Shown here: piece by piece, positions 55,036 to 63,980 of the stretch
Layout of the letters: the number at the start of each line of letters is the position of its first letter
Position numbering within the stretch: the stretch's first letter is position 1
Origin: Candidatus Aquicultor sp.
Lineage (GTDB): Bacteria; Actinomycetota; Aquicultoria; Aquicultorales; Aquicultoraceae
Reading direction: 5' to 3'
Assembly (NCBI GenBank): GCA_036504445.1
Contig: DASXVE010000034.1
Location: forward strand, 124,001-188,000
Length of the DNA: 64,000 bases
The notes under the pieces: model-generated
Database searches by the model: none
The model's input: only the letters and a program-made list of their open reading frames with translations
What the model was told of the DNA's origin: nothing
Program-made: the position numbers and the translations under genes

Positions 55036-55776
55036 ATGGAACTCATTTTGCTTGGAACATCGGCGGCATATCCGACGGTTGACCGCGCTTGTAGCGGGTT
55101 TTTGGTTCGTAACGACGCTACGACTATCCTTGTCGATATGGGAAGCGGCGTAACCAGGAACCTCATGCGCTGGGTCGACCCACACCGCCTAAACGCAATA
55201 ATTATAAGTCACCTGCATCAAGATCATTTTACCGATATCTATCCGCTTTACTATTACCTGGCGTTTAGCAAAGCGCTCAATCTGCCGATCGACGTCTATG
55301 CGCCGGCGGGCGCGCGCGACTTTATCGCCAAATTGCTGCCGCGGGAATCCCGCTTTGATGAGGTTTACCGGTTTGTAGCGCTTGATGATCGCCGGGAATT
55401 TAGCATCGGTTCGTTGACGTGCAAGAGTTTTGCGGTTAAACACAGTATCCCGGCATATGGCCTGCGCATTGAAGGGGAACGCACCGTAGCTTATTCCTCG
55501 GATACCGATTTTGATGGAGTTCTCTATGAGATTGCTGAAAATAGCGATGCCTTTATTTGCGAAGCGACTAAGCAGGCAGATTACGAGGATGTTCTTCACT
55601 TAACTGCGGCTCAAGCCGGGCAAATTGCCGCCCGGGCCGGCGTGCGCAACCTGATTCTCACTCATATATGGCCGGAGTTCGACCCGGCAGTTTCCCGGCG
55701 GATGGCCGCCGATGAATACGAGGGTTCCATTATCGTGGCTGAGGATAATATGTGCATCTCGCTTGACGAGGGATAG
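55036..55776 (+). CDS. MBL-fold metallohydrolase (Rv1339-like)
   Basis: 246 residues. The metallo-beta-lactamase motif SHLHQDHFTD, an Asp in SSDTDFDG and a late HIW give the metal site. The fold is RNase Z-like. In mycobacteria the gene between murI and rph (Rv1339) encodes this type and has been reported as a cAMP phosphodiesterase; here the same neighbours are kept. Activity of this protein is inferred only from family and position. Confidence 0.88.
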   Translation: MELILLGTSAAYPTVDRACSGFLVRNDATTILVDMGSGVTRNLMRWVDPHRLNAIIISHLHQDHFTDIYPLYYYLAFSKALNLPIDVYAPAGARDFIAKLLPRESRFDEVYRFVALDDRREFSIGSLTCKSFAVKHSIPAYGLRIEGERTVAYSSDTDFDGVLYEIAENSDAFICEATKQADYEDVLHLTAAQAGQIAARAGVRNLILTHIWPEFDPAVSRRMAADEYEGSIIVAEDNMCISLDEG

Positions 55777-55840
55777 CCAAACAGGTGAAATAAGTAGAAA
55801 GAGCCGTTTTTGATTTGCATATGATTTAAGGAGTTCTTTT

Positions 55841-56584
55841 ATGCAGCGTGTAGATGGGCGAAAACCCGATGAGATACGGAAAATCAGCATCCAGAGAAAT
55901 TTTGTGCCGCACGCCGAGGGTTCGGTGCTGATTGAGTTCGGCAATACGAAAGTGATTTGTACGGCGACCGTTGAAGAAAAAATCCCGGGCTGGCTGCGGG
56001 CGCAAGGTGGCGGGCAGGGCTGGATAACGGCCGAGTATGGGATGCTGCCAAGGGCAACCGATGTGCGCACCATGCGCGAAGCTACACAGGGCAGAGTGGG
56101 CGGCAGGACCCACGAGATACAACGGCTCATCGGCCGTTCGCTGCGTTCGGTGGTTGATTTAAAGGCTTTACCGGAGGTCACGATCTGGATGGATTGTGAT
56201 GTTATCCAGGCGGACGGCGGCACGCGTACTGCCTCGATTACCGGTGCGTTTATTGCGCTCTATGATGCGCTGCAGTGGCTGATTAACCAAAAGAAACTTA
56301 CCGAGATGCCGCTTTCTGAGTTTGTTTCCGCGATTAGCGTCGGCATTGTCGATGGTGTGCCGCTGCTCGATCTCTGCTACGTTGAGGACTGCCAGGCCCA
56401 GGTAGATATGAACATCGTTATGACCGGGTCGGGTAAGTTCATCGAGGTACAAGGCACGGCGGAAGGTAACCCCTTCGACCAGGAAGAGTTAAACGCGCTG
56501 ATTGAACTCGGCAAGAAAGGGATACAAGACCTCATTGCGGCACAACGCCTTGTTTTAGGGCAGGGACTGGCAAAACATGCGTGA
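55841..56584 (+). CDS. rph: Ribonuclease PH
   Basis: 247 residues; AAGGAG lies 8-9 bases before the ATG. Signature: [68 protein letters not shown], and GTAEGNPF. It trims tRNA 3' ends with phosphate. It overlaps rdgB by 8 bases. Confidence 0.97.
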   Translation: MQRVDGRKPDEIRKISIQRNFVPHAEGSVLIEFGNTKVICTATVEEKIPGWLRAQGGGQGWITAEYGMLPRATDVRTMREATQGRVGGRTHEIQRLIGRSLRSVVDLKALPEVTIWMDCDVIQADGGTRTASITGAFIALYDALQWLINQKKLTEMPLSEFVSAISVGIVDGVPLLDLCYVEDCQAQVDMNIVMTGSGKFIEVQGTAEGNPFDQEELNALIELGKKGIQDLIAAQRLVLGQGLAKHA

Positions 56585-57188
56585 GCTCATTATTGCCAGC
56601 AAGAATGAGGGGAAAATCCGGGAAATCGTCGATATTCTTGACCTGCACGACGTAAATATCCACGCCTATAAAGACTTCGAGGATTGGCCCGACGTCGAAG
56701 AAACCGGCGATACGTTTTACGAGAACGCTTTAATCAAGGCCCGTGCGCTGGTGGAGAAGTACAATAAACCGGCCGTAGCCGACGATTCAGGCCTCGAAGT
56801 TGATGCGCTGGGTGGCGCACCCGGTGTGTACTCATCCCGCTATGGGGGTGAAGAGGGTAATGATGTCAAGAATATCACCAAGCTGCTGCGAGAGCTAAAG
56901 GGCACGTGCGACGTGAGGCGGATGGCTCGTTTTCGTTGCGTAGCAGTACTTATGACCCCTGACGGTTGGGTTGCCTCGGCCGAGGGCATGCTTGAAGGAC
57001 GAATCGGCTCTGCAACCCGCGGCGATCAAGGCTTTGGGTATGACCCCGTTTTTATCCCGACAGGGCAGGTGCGTACGCTTGCCGAGATGGGGCTCAACGA
57101 GAAGAACAAGATCAGCCATCGCGCCCAAGCGTTTACCAAGCTCAAAGAAAAGATGGGCGAGTTCCGGCAGCATGCCGGCGATTGTTAG
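56577..57188 (+). CDS. rdgB: XTP/dITP diphosphatase (RdgB/HAM1)
   Basis: 203 residues, overlapping rph by 8 bases. Motifs [10 protein letters not shown] at the N-terminus, [24 protein letters not shown] and [10 protein letters not shown] match the family. It removes deaminated purine triphosphates (dITP, XTP) from the pool. End of the murI operon. Confidence 0.97.
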   Translation: MRELIIASKNEGKIREIVDILDLHDVNIHAYKDFEDWPDVEETGDTFYENALIKARALVEKYNKPAVADDSGLEVDALGGAPGVYSSRYGGEEGNDVKNITKLLRELKGTCDVRRMARFRCVAVLMTPDGWVASAEGMLEGRIGSATRGDQGFGYDPVFIPTGQVRTLAEMGLNEKNKISHRAQAFTKLKEKMGEFRQHAGDC

Positions 57189-57372
57189 ATCTCTAGATTC
57201 ATAATTTACAGAGAACCACGTTAAAGGCTACTGTTGGAAATCATCTTTAATTGTGAGCATACTAGGATGTGTGTATAATAAGTACTGCGTAACAGGCTGA
57301 ATGTACTTTGCACGAAGTTTATGATTTGTGGTAAAATACCCTCTGGCACGGTTGCCAGGTATTTATACCGTT

Positions 57373-57447
57373 CGGGGTGTGGCTCAGTTTGGTTAGAGCA
57401 CCGGTTTTGGGAACCGGGGGTCGGAGGTTCGAATCCTCTCACCCCGA
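57373..57447 (+). tRNA. tRNA-Pro (anticodon UGG)
   Basis: Acceptor CGGGGTG/CACCCCG, D-arm GGCTCAG.., anticodon loop TTTGGGA within stem CCGGT/ACCGG, T-loop TTCGAAT. CCA is not encoded. Confidence 0.95.
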
Positions 57448-57448
57448 C

Positions 57449-57485
57449 AATAAAAAGACGGCTCGATCGAGCCGTCTTTTTATTG
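57449..57485 (+). terminator. Palindromic terminator after tRNA-Pro
   Basis: AATAAAAAGACGGCTCGA and its exact complement form an 18-bp palindrome rich in A then T; it works in both directions. Confidence 0.9.
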
Positions 57486-57968
57486 TGAAAACGTAACCCA
57501 TATGAGATGGTTTCTGCGGTTGATGCTATATCTTGTCACCCGAAGCAGTAGCCCAAGCAAAATTACTTGAATTATTTTTCGTAAAATGTGAAAGATTACG
57601 TAAGTTTTCTCGTATCTACTAATGAAGGGCTAGAATACCGGGTGCGGTATAGGTATGAGATAAAAGGACTGGAGAGGTGGTGGCTCTCCAGTCAAAGGGC
57701 GAAGAATAACCTATAGGTAGGAGTATTCTTGTCATTTTAGTGGATATCATAGCCGGTCTCTATTCAATCCATGAAATACTGCATATTTTAAGCCATATCC
57801 TCCTACCGTATTAAATGCGAATTTAGCCTTATGATGTACCTCCAAGTATTCGAGGTAGGAGTATTCATAGCAGCTCACGGTAATCACGTGATAAAGGGCG
57901 TAATTGAATTGAATCTACTCGACTTTTCGAGTAGATTCTGCTATTATATCAGGGCGGTTTAGACGCGC
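57486..57968. other. AT-rich intergenic region with hairpins and a direct repeat
   Basis: No coding frame is convincing. A 10-bp stem GACTGGAGAG/CTCTCCAGTC lies at about 57667-57694. AGGTAGGAGTATTC occurs at 57715-57728 and again at 57853-57866. A 12-bp hairpin GAATCTACTCGA/TCGAGTAGATTC covers 57911-57938, just before tRNA-Gly. The origin is unknown. Confidence 0.5.
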
Positions 57969-58041
57969 GCGGACGTAACTCAGTTGGTAGAGTCACAGCC
58001 TTCCAAGCTGTTGGTCGCCGGTTCGAATCCGGTCGTCCGCT
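57969..58041 (+). tRNA. tRNA-Gly (anticodon UCC)
   Basis: Acceptor GCGGACG/CGTCCGC, anticodon loop CTTCCAA in stem ACAGC/GCTGT, T-loop TTCGAAT. Confidence 0.95.
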
Positions 58042-58094
58042 CAAGAAACTTTATATAGTTTACAGATCGGCGCTTTGCGCCATTCTGGTTTTAT

Positions 58095-58168
58095 GCGCCC
58101 GTAGCTCAGCAGGACAGAGCATCGGACTTCTAATCCGAGGGTCACAGGTTCGAATCCTGTCGGGCGTG
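58095..58168 (+). tRNA. tRNA-Arg (anticodon UCU)
   Basis: Acceptor GCGCCCG/CGGGCGT with a G-U first pair, anticodon loop CTTCTAA in stem TCGGA/TCCGA, T-loop TTCGAAT. Confidence 0.95.
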
Positions 58169-58171
58169 CAG

Positions 58172-58213
58172 GTGAGAGAGGGTGTAGGAAGAAACTACAG
58201 CCTCTTTTTTCAT
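58172..58213 (+). terminator. Terminator of tRNA-Arg
   Basis: GAGGGTGTAG and CTACAGCCTC pair around GAAGAAA with one mismatch, followed by TTTTTT. Confidence 0.75.
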
Positions 58214-58414
58214 AATTTTCTTCCTAAATGTGGGGAAACACCCATCTTCTGTACATGACTGCACTTGTTTTGCACTTATCATGTTTGCATTGCAGTAATC
58301 ATGCTTTTGGTTGCCCGCACAGTATGGCTTATTATATATGTAACAAAGGAAACACTCGTTATATAGACTTCATCATCCGCCCAGGTAAATAATCAAGGTA
58401 GGCTTTTGTGGCGC

Positions 58415-58462
58415 CGATACGTTAAACAAGCGCTTAACACTTGTTTAACGTATTGAGTATCG
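58415..58462 (+). promoter_or_regulatory. Long palindrome upstream of the Panacea module, possible operator
   Basis: ACGTTAAACAAG and CTTGTTTAACGT (12 bp, perfect) flank a 9-nt spacer, with CGATAC and GTATCG repeated outside it. It ends 38 bases before the antitoxin-like ATG, where an autoregulatory protein could bind. It could equally be an RNA hairpin in the leader. Confidence 0.55.
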
Positions 58463-58499
58463 GGTATATTTGAGTAAATCCATGAGAAGGGTTGATTTT

Positions 58500-59102
58500 A
58501 TGGTATCGTGCGCGATTCGCTTTAAATACGATGTTGAGAAATTTGCAAATGTCGTCGCTTTTTTTGCCTCAAAGGATATTCCAGATCTAACGAAACTTAA
58601 AATCTGCAAACTACTCTTTTTCGTAGATAAATTACATCTTCAGAGATATGGACGTCCAGTAACAGGCGACGTCTATTACGCTATGGGGCGTGGTCCTGTA
58701 CCATCAGTTTCACTTAACGTTATGAACGAAGCTATAAACGGCGAAGCCTCATACCCGGATATTACAGAAGAAACCAGCGTCAAGATATTTGCTGAGCTTG
58801 TTGATATCAATAGGAATGATAGACACCCAGTCTTTCAAGCAAGAAAACAACCCGAGCTAGATGTGTTTTCTGAATCTGAGCTTGAAGTATTAACCGAGGT
58901 TACAGATAAGCTAGGTTCTCTATCTGCATCTAGCCTTATAGAGCGAACCCATGATGATGTGGCTTGGCGGAGAACGGCAGAAAACTCTGAAATTGATTTC
59001 CGCTTATTTCTTGAAGACCTCGACCCTAAGCATAAAGAAGCGCTGTTAGAGCTATTAGAGCACGATCAAGAAAACAGAGACATTTTTGAATTGAGCAGAT
59101 GA
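58500..59102 (+). CDS. Panacea-domain (DUF4065/SocA-like) protein, putative antitoxin
   Basis: 200 residues from ATG 58500 (GAGAAGG 9-10 bases upstream; 58470 and 58482 are less likely). The N-terminal 110 residues match the Panacea domain: TKLKICKLLFFVDKLHLQRYGRPVTGDVYYAMGRGPVPS. The C-terminal part (about 115-200) is acidic and helical and includes SASSLIERTHDDVAWRRT. Panacea domains occur in antitoxins that neutralise varied toxins encoded beside them. The 4-base ATGA overlap with the next gene, and the palindrome upstream, fit a toxin-antitoxin operon. Antitoxin role is inferred. Confidence 0.8.
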   Translation: MVSCAIRFKYDVEKFANVVAFFASKDIPDLTKLKICKLLFFVDKLHLQRYGRPVTGDVYYAMGRGPVPSVSLNVMNEAINGEASYPDITEETSVKIFAELVDINRNDRHPVFQARKQPELDVFSESELEVLTEVTDKLGSLSASSLIERTHDDVAWRRTAENSEIDFRLFLEDLDPKHKEALLELLEHDQENRDIFELSR

Positions 59103-59542
59103 TAGATTTTCCGGCAGAGATTACAAACGATACATTCAATACACTGTTTAGCCGGGGAATGGTAATACGCACAAAAGTGGTTCTTCACGATGGATCGGAG
59201 GACTACAAAAGGCTTATTGTTGTTAGCTTAGATTGCACCGTGGATGATACTTATCACATGATCTGCACCTCGAAGACAGCGTTCTTTACAAATAATCCCT
59301 TTGTTAAAGAGGACTGTCATTTTATTGAGCCTGGTCAAACAACCATATTTGATAGACAGGCTGTAATTGATTTGCGCAAGATATTCTCGCTTCAGAAAGT
59401 CGAATTAGTGCAGCGTTACAGCCGTAACAATCTTGACTTTCTTGGTGCACTTCGTGACGATATTATGTTGCTTGTTGACGGCAAACTTCGTCGCTCAAGG
59501 TTGCTCTCACCAAAACAAAAGACATCGATAGTAACGCTATAG
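59099..59542 (+). CDS. Putative toxin partner of the Panacea protein, SH3-barrel-like, unrecognised
   Basis: 147 residues, start codon overlapping the previous stop (ATGA). I do not recognise the family with certainty. The central part reads RGMVIRTKVVLHDG, KRLIVVSLDCTVDDTYHMICTSK and IEPGQTTIFDRQAVIDLRKI, a strand-rich pattern reminiscent of PemK/MazF barrels (..RPaLVls..iaplTSk..). Key MazF residues are not clearly conserved, so RNase activity cannot be assumed. The C-terminal 35 residues are basic (GKLRRSRLLSPKQK). It could be a toxin or an accessory protein. Confidence 0.6.
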   Translation: MIDFPAEITNDTFNTLFSRGMVIRTKVVLHDGSEDYKRLIVVSLDCTVDDTYHMICTSKTAFFTNNPFVKEDCHFIEPGQTTIFDRQAVIDLRKIFSLQKVELVQRYSRNNLDFLGALRDDIMLLVDGKLRRSRLLSPKQKTSIVTL

Positions 59543-59842
59543 GTTACCGTACCACATGATGCAGCAAGCAACTTCAACGAAATGCGTCACACCCACCAAC
59601 ACAATCCCATCAAATAAAAAATGCTCGGATCGATCCCATTAAACAATCAGGCAGACAAGGAGAGCGGCCTCATCTGGAGAGATGAGGCCTAAGGAAATCG
59701 GAACAGCATCCGATCATGGTGATGATCTAATTCTATTATCGTATACTATTGGAAACACTTAATATAAAAGTCATATTATTATTATAAAATTATACAGGTG
59801 GTATTATAATGTCACATAAAGCCCAAGTTACCACTGAAGAGA
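59543..59842. other. Intergenic region after the Panacea module
   Basis: Nothing coding is supported. A 10-bp hairpin GGCCTCATCT-GGAG-AGATGAGGCC at 59666-59689 may stop or protect the transcript, without a T run. The region after 59740 is strongly AT-rich. Confidence 0.45.
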
Positions 59843-60157
59843 CTATGCTGATTTGGCCATGCCCATACCGCTTTCCGCTTGAACTTCATAGACGCCGCCT
59901 GAACCGCTGTTCATAAAACTTTGAATTTTGCCGATCTCGCCGCGCGCATCTTCTTCGTTGGAAAACTCGTATATTTTCACAAAATCTATATGAGTCATGC
60001 CGTCTCTGAGCGACTCATGCGCAGTTACCGGAACCTCCGGTACGGCTCGGGGAAGGTAACCATAGAGAAGGAATGAGGTTTCGCTTTCCCTGTATACCTC
60101 AATACCTGTAATTTCAAATAATCCGTAATGGTTTCCAACGGCTACTTTAATCCACAT
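59843..60157 (-). CDS. Hypothetical small protein
   Basis: 104 residues from ATG 60157; AGGAGGG lies 7 bases upstream, while the longer frame to 60184 overlaps that site. Mixed strands and helices (WIKVAVGNHYGLFEITGIEVYRES, HIDFVKIYEFSNEEDARGEIGKIQ) with a Gly/Ser-rich tail. No signal peptide, no known domain. Probably cytoplasmic. Confidence 0.65.
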   Translation of the reverse strand: MWIKVAVGNHYGLFEITGIEVYRESETSFLLYGYLPRAVPEVPVTAHESLRDGMTHIDFVKIYEFSNEEDARGEIGKIQSFMNSGSGGVYEVQAESGMGMAKSA

Positions 60158-60351
60158 AGCAATCCCTCCTGAATATCGATGCAAATTAACATGTGTTCAT
60201 CATTATACCCATAGAGAATATGGGACGGCCTTACCTGAAGAAAATTCGGCTTGCCTGGGATGCGCAACTACCACATTAGTCTAAAGGTTGTCCTTTAACT
60301 AGACGATAAATAATCCATCGCAGTAACGGATGAGGGAAGAGCTAAATCACG

Positions 60352-61131
60352 ATGAAGCAAAAAACCACGGTTCAACGCATAATTACATCTATTGAAGAAA
60401 TATTATCCGGCAAGTTTTCTACCAGGGTTAAGACCTCACAAACAGATGAGCTTTCAGGGGTAGTGCAGGCGGTTAATGCGCTCGCCGATCGCTACCAGAT
60501 GGCGCATGAAACCATCAAGTTACTCGACGAGCAGGTGAAGAGAAGCAATCTGCATACCATCATGGCTCTCGTCGAGGCGCTAAACGCAAAGGACCCGTAC
60601 ACCAGGGGCCATTCCGAGCGTGTAACCACGTATTCTATGCTTCTCGCCAAGGCACTGAATCTCTCCGATGAAGAGATAGATAGCATCTATATAGCATCGT
60701 TTCTGCATGATATAGGGAAGATAGGCATTCACGATAACATCCTTAATAAGCCGGCGAGCCTGACAAGCGAGGAATACGAACTCGTGAAGAGCCACGCTAA
60801 TATTTCAAGCCAGATAGTCTCGCACCTGCCGAACTTATCGCATATCGCCCCGGCCGTGCGGCATCACCACGAGCGCCATGACGGCTACGGCTATCCGGAT
60901 GGTTTAAGCGGGGAGAGCATACCGTTAGGCGCGCGGATTCTGTCAATTGCCGACGCGTTCGACGCGATGACATCAACACGGTCGTATCGCAGTGCATTCA
61001 CGCCACAGCAGGCGCTCAATGAGATTAAGCAGTGCGCAGGGCAGCAATTCGACCCCGAACTGGCGCAGATCTTTGTAGACGCCTATAACAAGACTCACGG
61101 CGGGCGTCTTCCAAACAAACGTGCTTCGTAG
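60352..61131 (+). CDS. HD-GYP domain c-di-GMP phosphodiesterase, cytoplasmic, HAMP-like N-terminus
   Basis: 259 residues. Residues 1-45 resemble a HAMP segment (SGKFSTRVKTSQTDELSGVVQAVN) but no transmembrane helix precedes it. The HD-GYP domain (about 65-250) is complete: GHSERV, FLHDIGKIG, HHHERHDGYGYPDGLSG, ADAFDAMTSTRSY. With the intact GYP it is the best candidate for active c-di-GMP hydrolysis among the three HD proteins in this window. The start has GGGAAGAG upstream. Confidence 0.92.
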   Translation: MKQKTTVQRIITSIEEILSGKFSTRVKTSQTDELSGVVQAVNALADRYQMAHETIKLLDEQVKRSNLHTIMALVEALNAKDPYTRGHSERVTTYSMLLAKALNLSDEEIDSIYIASFLHDIGKIGIHDNILNKPASLTSEEYELVKSHANISSQIVSHLPNLSHIAPAVRHHHERHDGYGYPDGLSGESIPLGARILSIADAFDAMTSTRSYRSAFTPQQALNEIKQCAGQQFDPELAQIFVDAYNKTHGGRLPNKRAS

Positions 61132-61192
61132 ACCCATCCACAAGTAGGACAATCATCTTCTTAATGCAATCGTTTAAGTGAATAACTTACAT

Positions 61193-61942
61193 TTAAGGCA
61201 ATTGATTGAGCCCGCCCAGACCGCCGACTGCCGACATTACTGCAGCAACTATAAAAACCACCAGAATAATAGCAACGATAATGAGAATGATAACCGGTGC
61301 GAGAAATGTTATGGCAGCCCTTCCGGTAGAGAAGCGGTACGTCTCGCGAATGGCAATGATATTGAGTACGATTACCCAGATAGCTAAAGCCAGCTGTATC
61401 AATGATGTAATGACACCAATTATTGTTGAACCAATCAAATCCAGCAATGAAAAGGGAACGAAGAATACTTGGGGGATGCTGGCGAACCCAATCGCCGCTA
61501 GCAGGCCCAGCACATCGCCTTTACCTTTGAGCATGCTCGCGATGACATGGTAAAAACCGATCAGGGCAGGGAGTACAAATACTGTAAACAGCGGTGTAAT
61601 AATTACAACCAGAACCGCGAAGGTTCGTGCCGACCCTGGGTTTATGTTAGTTCCGGCAAACTGATTCAAACCAGAGCCAATGAGAATCGACGGCAGGCTG
61701 GCGAGACCGGATATCCAGAGTACCAGTATATAAATAATAAGGCCTTTAACCCAAAACCGGTTGTCACTGATATGGCGAAGGGTTTCAACCGGTTTCGTTA
61801 TGACGCCGTAGAAGAGATCGAACAGGCTTTGCTTTTCGGGCTTAGCCGCCTCGCTTTCTTGCGCTTCTTCGCTTTGCGCAATGTCATTATGTTGCGTGAT
61901 GTCATCCTTTATAACTTCATGAGGCTGCGTCGTATCATCCAT
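61193..61942 (-). CDS. Yip1-family membrane protein
   Basis: 249 residues. A polar acidic N-terminal 45 residues, then five hydrophobic helices. The start of the membrane part, SLFDLFYGVITKPVETLRHISD, is the typical Yip1/DUF1282 opening. Function unknown in bacteria. One base after the sppA stop, so co-transcribed with it. Confidence 0.82.
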   Translation of the reverse strand: MDDTTQPHEVIKDDITQHNDIAQSEEAQESEAAKPEKQSLFDLFYGVITKPVETLRHISDNRFWVKGLIIYILVLWISGLASLPSILIGSGLNQFAGTNINPGSARTFAVLVVIITPLFTVFVLPALIGFYHVIASMLKGKGDVLGLLAAIGFASIPQVFFVPFSLLDLIGSTIIGVITSLIQLALAIWVIVLNIIAIRETYRFSTGRAAITFLAPVIILIIVAIILVVFIVAAVMSAVGGLGGLNQLP

Positions 61943-61943
61943 G

Positions 61944-62888
61944 TTATTGTCCTCCAGCGTAGCGGTATTGAGGGATTCCGAACATGCTCCGGATATTTTC
62001 CAAAATGGTAATATCGCGCCCGACTAAGTAGCTTCGCACCAAGGCAAACGCGTTTCCAGATGAGCCGCCAAGAAGCTCCTCAAATACATTTGGTCCTTGG
62101 TATTCTTCAACATGCGGGTTTTCTATATTTGCAAGTTTCGCTGCCGTATCGATCGCCGTTTGATAACCGCCGATCTCATCGACAAGCCCGAGTTTCTTCG
62201 CTGTGGTCGCCGCATAGAGCTCACCGGTTGCCAGTTTCAGCACCTTATCTTTCTTAAGTTTGCGCCCTTTGGCAACGTCGCCAACAAACTGCTGGTAAAG
62301 CTCATCGGACATAGCCTGGAACTTTGCGCGTTCCTCAGACGTAAGGGTTCGCTCGAACATATCCTTATTCTTGCCGGTCTTGATTGTTTGCATCCTTATG
62401 CCGAGCTTGTTGTAGAGGCCGGTCAGGTCGGGAATCTGCGAGATGACCCCGATGCTTCCGACCAAGCTTCCCGGTTTGGCTACGATCTTATCGGCCTGCG
62501 ATGAGATATAGTAGGCGCCTGAGGCAACCATATCGCCGGCGAAGATAACCACAGGTATATCTGTTTTCTTAATAACTTCGGCGATTTCCTGTGACGCGCC
62601 GACCGACCCGCCCGGGCTGTTAACTTTGAAAACAATCGCTTGAATGTTCGCATCATTTTCTGCCTGCTCGATGCGGTGCCGTACGAATTCCGGGGTAATG
62701 CCGGCGCCGCCTGATAGCACCGACGCCGAACCGCCATCAGCTATCGCGCCGTCAAGGTTCACGTACAAGATGGTGCCGCCATAGGCCAAGTTATCTGAGG
62801 GTTTGAGAATTGCAACAACTACTATGGCTATGACTGAAAGAACGATGATACCGAGGATAATTGATATGATGAGCGTGCTTCGTTTCAA
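61944..62888 (-). CDS. sppA: Signal peptide peptidase SppA (S49)
   Basis: 314 residues from TTG 62888, with AAAGGAG 6 bases upstream; the longer frame to 62990 lacks a site. One N-terminal membrane helix, then a single S49 domain with VFKVNSPGGSVGASQEI, the Ser in DMVASGAYYIS and Lys-bearing region KPGSLVGSIGVIS. Length fits the short Gram-positive SppA. It degrades cleaved signal peptides or damaged membrane proteins. Yip1 follows after one base. Confidence 0.93.
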   Translation of the reverse strand: MKRSTLIISIILGIIVLSVIAIVVVAILKPSDNLAYGGTILYVNLDGAIADGGSASVLSGGAGITPEFVRHRIEQAENDANIQAIVFKVNSPGGSVGASQEIAEVIKKTDIPVVIFAGDMVASGAYYISSQADKIVAKPGSLVGSIGVISQIPDLTGLYNKLGIRMQTIKTGKNKDMFERTLTSEERAKFQAMSDELYQQFVGDVAKGRKLKKDKVLKLATGELYAATTAKKLGLVDEIGGYQTAIDTAAKLANIENPHVEEYQGPNVFEELLGGSSGNAFALVRSYLVGRDITILENIRSMFGIPQYRYAGGQ

Positions 62889-63315
62889 GTGCTTCTCCTT
62901 TGTGGTGCGATGTTCGCCAATAACAAGAGCCCGGCAAGATAACAGTCTTGTCACATAATTCTGTACGAGACACTCAAATTCCTTTACCATCCGAAAGATT
63001 TCAGTAAAAACAGCAGGACGGCTGAGCCACCGTCCTGCTGTTCAGCTATATATTATAGGATGATTGTTGGCCGCCATAGCCTACGCTCGCTTCATATATT
63101 CCCGTTTTTTAGCATTCTAATCAGCGACCACCAGTGACTTTAAGCAGGCAATCAGGAGCCCTTTATTTTTATTTCGACTCGTGGTATCTTTGTCTACGTT
63201 CGTGCGAGGCCGGATACCTTGAAAATTACCGGAAATGGGTTTAAAATAGAGAGGTTACAGCAGCGCATCATGCATGGGGTGCCAGACTGTATCAGGCTTA
63301 TTAGTAGCCCACCAT
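62889..63315. other. Intergenic region between sppA and tRNA-His
   Basis: A 13-bp hairpin (AACAGCAGGACGG/CCGTCCTGCTGTT) covers 63009-63042; on the minus strand it is followed by TTTTT. A minus-strand TATAAT lies at about 63053-63058, so the hairpin would start the sppA leader. Nothing else recognised. Confidence 0.5.
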
Positions 63316-63390
63316 GGTGATCGTAGCTCAATTGGTTAGAGCGTCGGACTGTGGCTCCGAAGGCTGTGGGTTCAAGTCCCATCGGTCACC
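63316..63390 (+). tRNA. tRNA-His (anticodon GUG)
   Basis: Acceptor GTGATCG/CGGTCAC with the extra G-1 opposite C73, anticodon loop CTGTGGC in stem TCGGA/TCCGA, T-loop TTCAAGT. Confidence 0.95.
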
Positions 63391-63480
63391 CAGAGAACCG
63401 CCGAAAGGCGGTTTCTTAGATATATACTAGGCACTGAGCGGGGAGCACCTGACAAGTGCTTAGTAGAGAAGGGTTAGCAT

Positions 63481-63556
63481 GCGCACTTAGCTCAATTGGC
63501 AGAGCAGCGGACTCTTAATCCGGAGGTTACAGGTTCGATTCCTGTAGTGCGCACCA
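63481..63556 (+). tRNA. tRNA-Lys (anticodon CUU)
   Basis: Acceptor GCGCACT/AGTGCGC, anticodon loop CTCTTAA, T-loop TTCGATT, CCA encoded. The outermost anticodon-stem pair is G-G, a mild anomaly. Confidence 0.93.
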
Positions 63557-63642
63557 GTTATATCAACGCCATCGGAGACTGCCTGTTCGGGCAGTTTTTG
63601 TGGAAAGAGGGAACTTTTTATTCTCCTTTTCCGTTGCGATGG

Positions 63643-63727
63643 GCGAGAGTGGCGGAATTGGCAGACGCGCTAGACTTAGGATCTAGTGGGGAGACCTGTG
63701 GGGGTTCGAGTCCCCCCTCTCGCACCA
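63643..63727 (+). tRNA. tRNA-Leu (anticodon UAG)
   Basis: Acceptor GCGAGAG/CTCTCGC, anticodon loop CTTAGGA in stem CTAGA/TCTAG, long variable arm (TGGGGAGACCTGTG), T-loop TTCGAGT, CCA encoded. Confidence 0.95.
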
Positions 63728-63980
63728 TGATGTCAATGTAACTCATACTCAATCACACATAATCTTACGAATTTCCATGAGGGTATGGACTACAGCAGGA
63801 GCGAGAAGGTGTAGACTGACTCGAGCTATGCCGTAATCCATACTTTTTTCGTTTTAAAGCATAGCTTGCTGAATAGCCAAGCGATAGGATAATTTGGTTT
63901 ATGGGTAATAACAGGGTACTGAGTGTTAATCTACGCCATAGAGGCGTATTAATTTAATTCCACATATAGGAGGCTCAATA

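Noticed and set aside
58095-59842. tRNA-Arg as integration site of a mobile element carrying the Panacea pair
   Set aside because: No copy of the tRNA 3' end is seen downstream and no integrase is present.
63496-63741. 81-codon frame containing AELADALDLGSSG
   Set aside because: This is the translation of tRNA-Lys and tRNA-Leu, a classic false protein.
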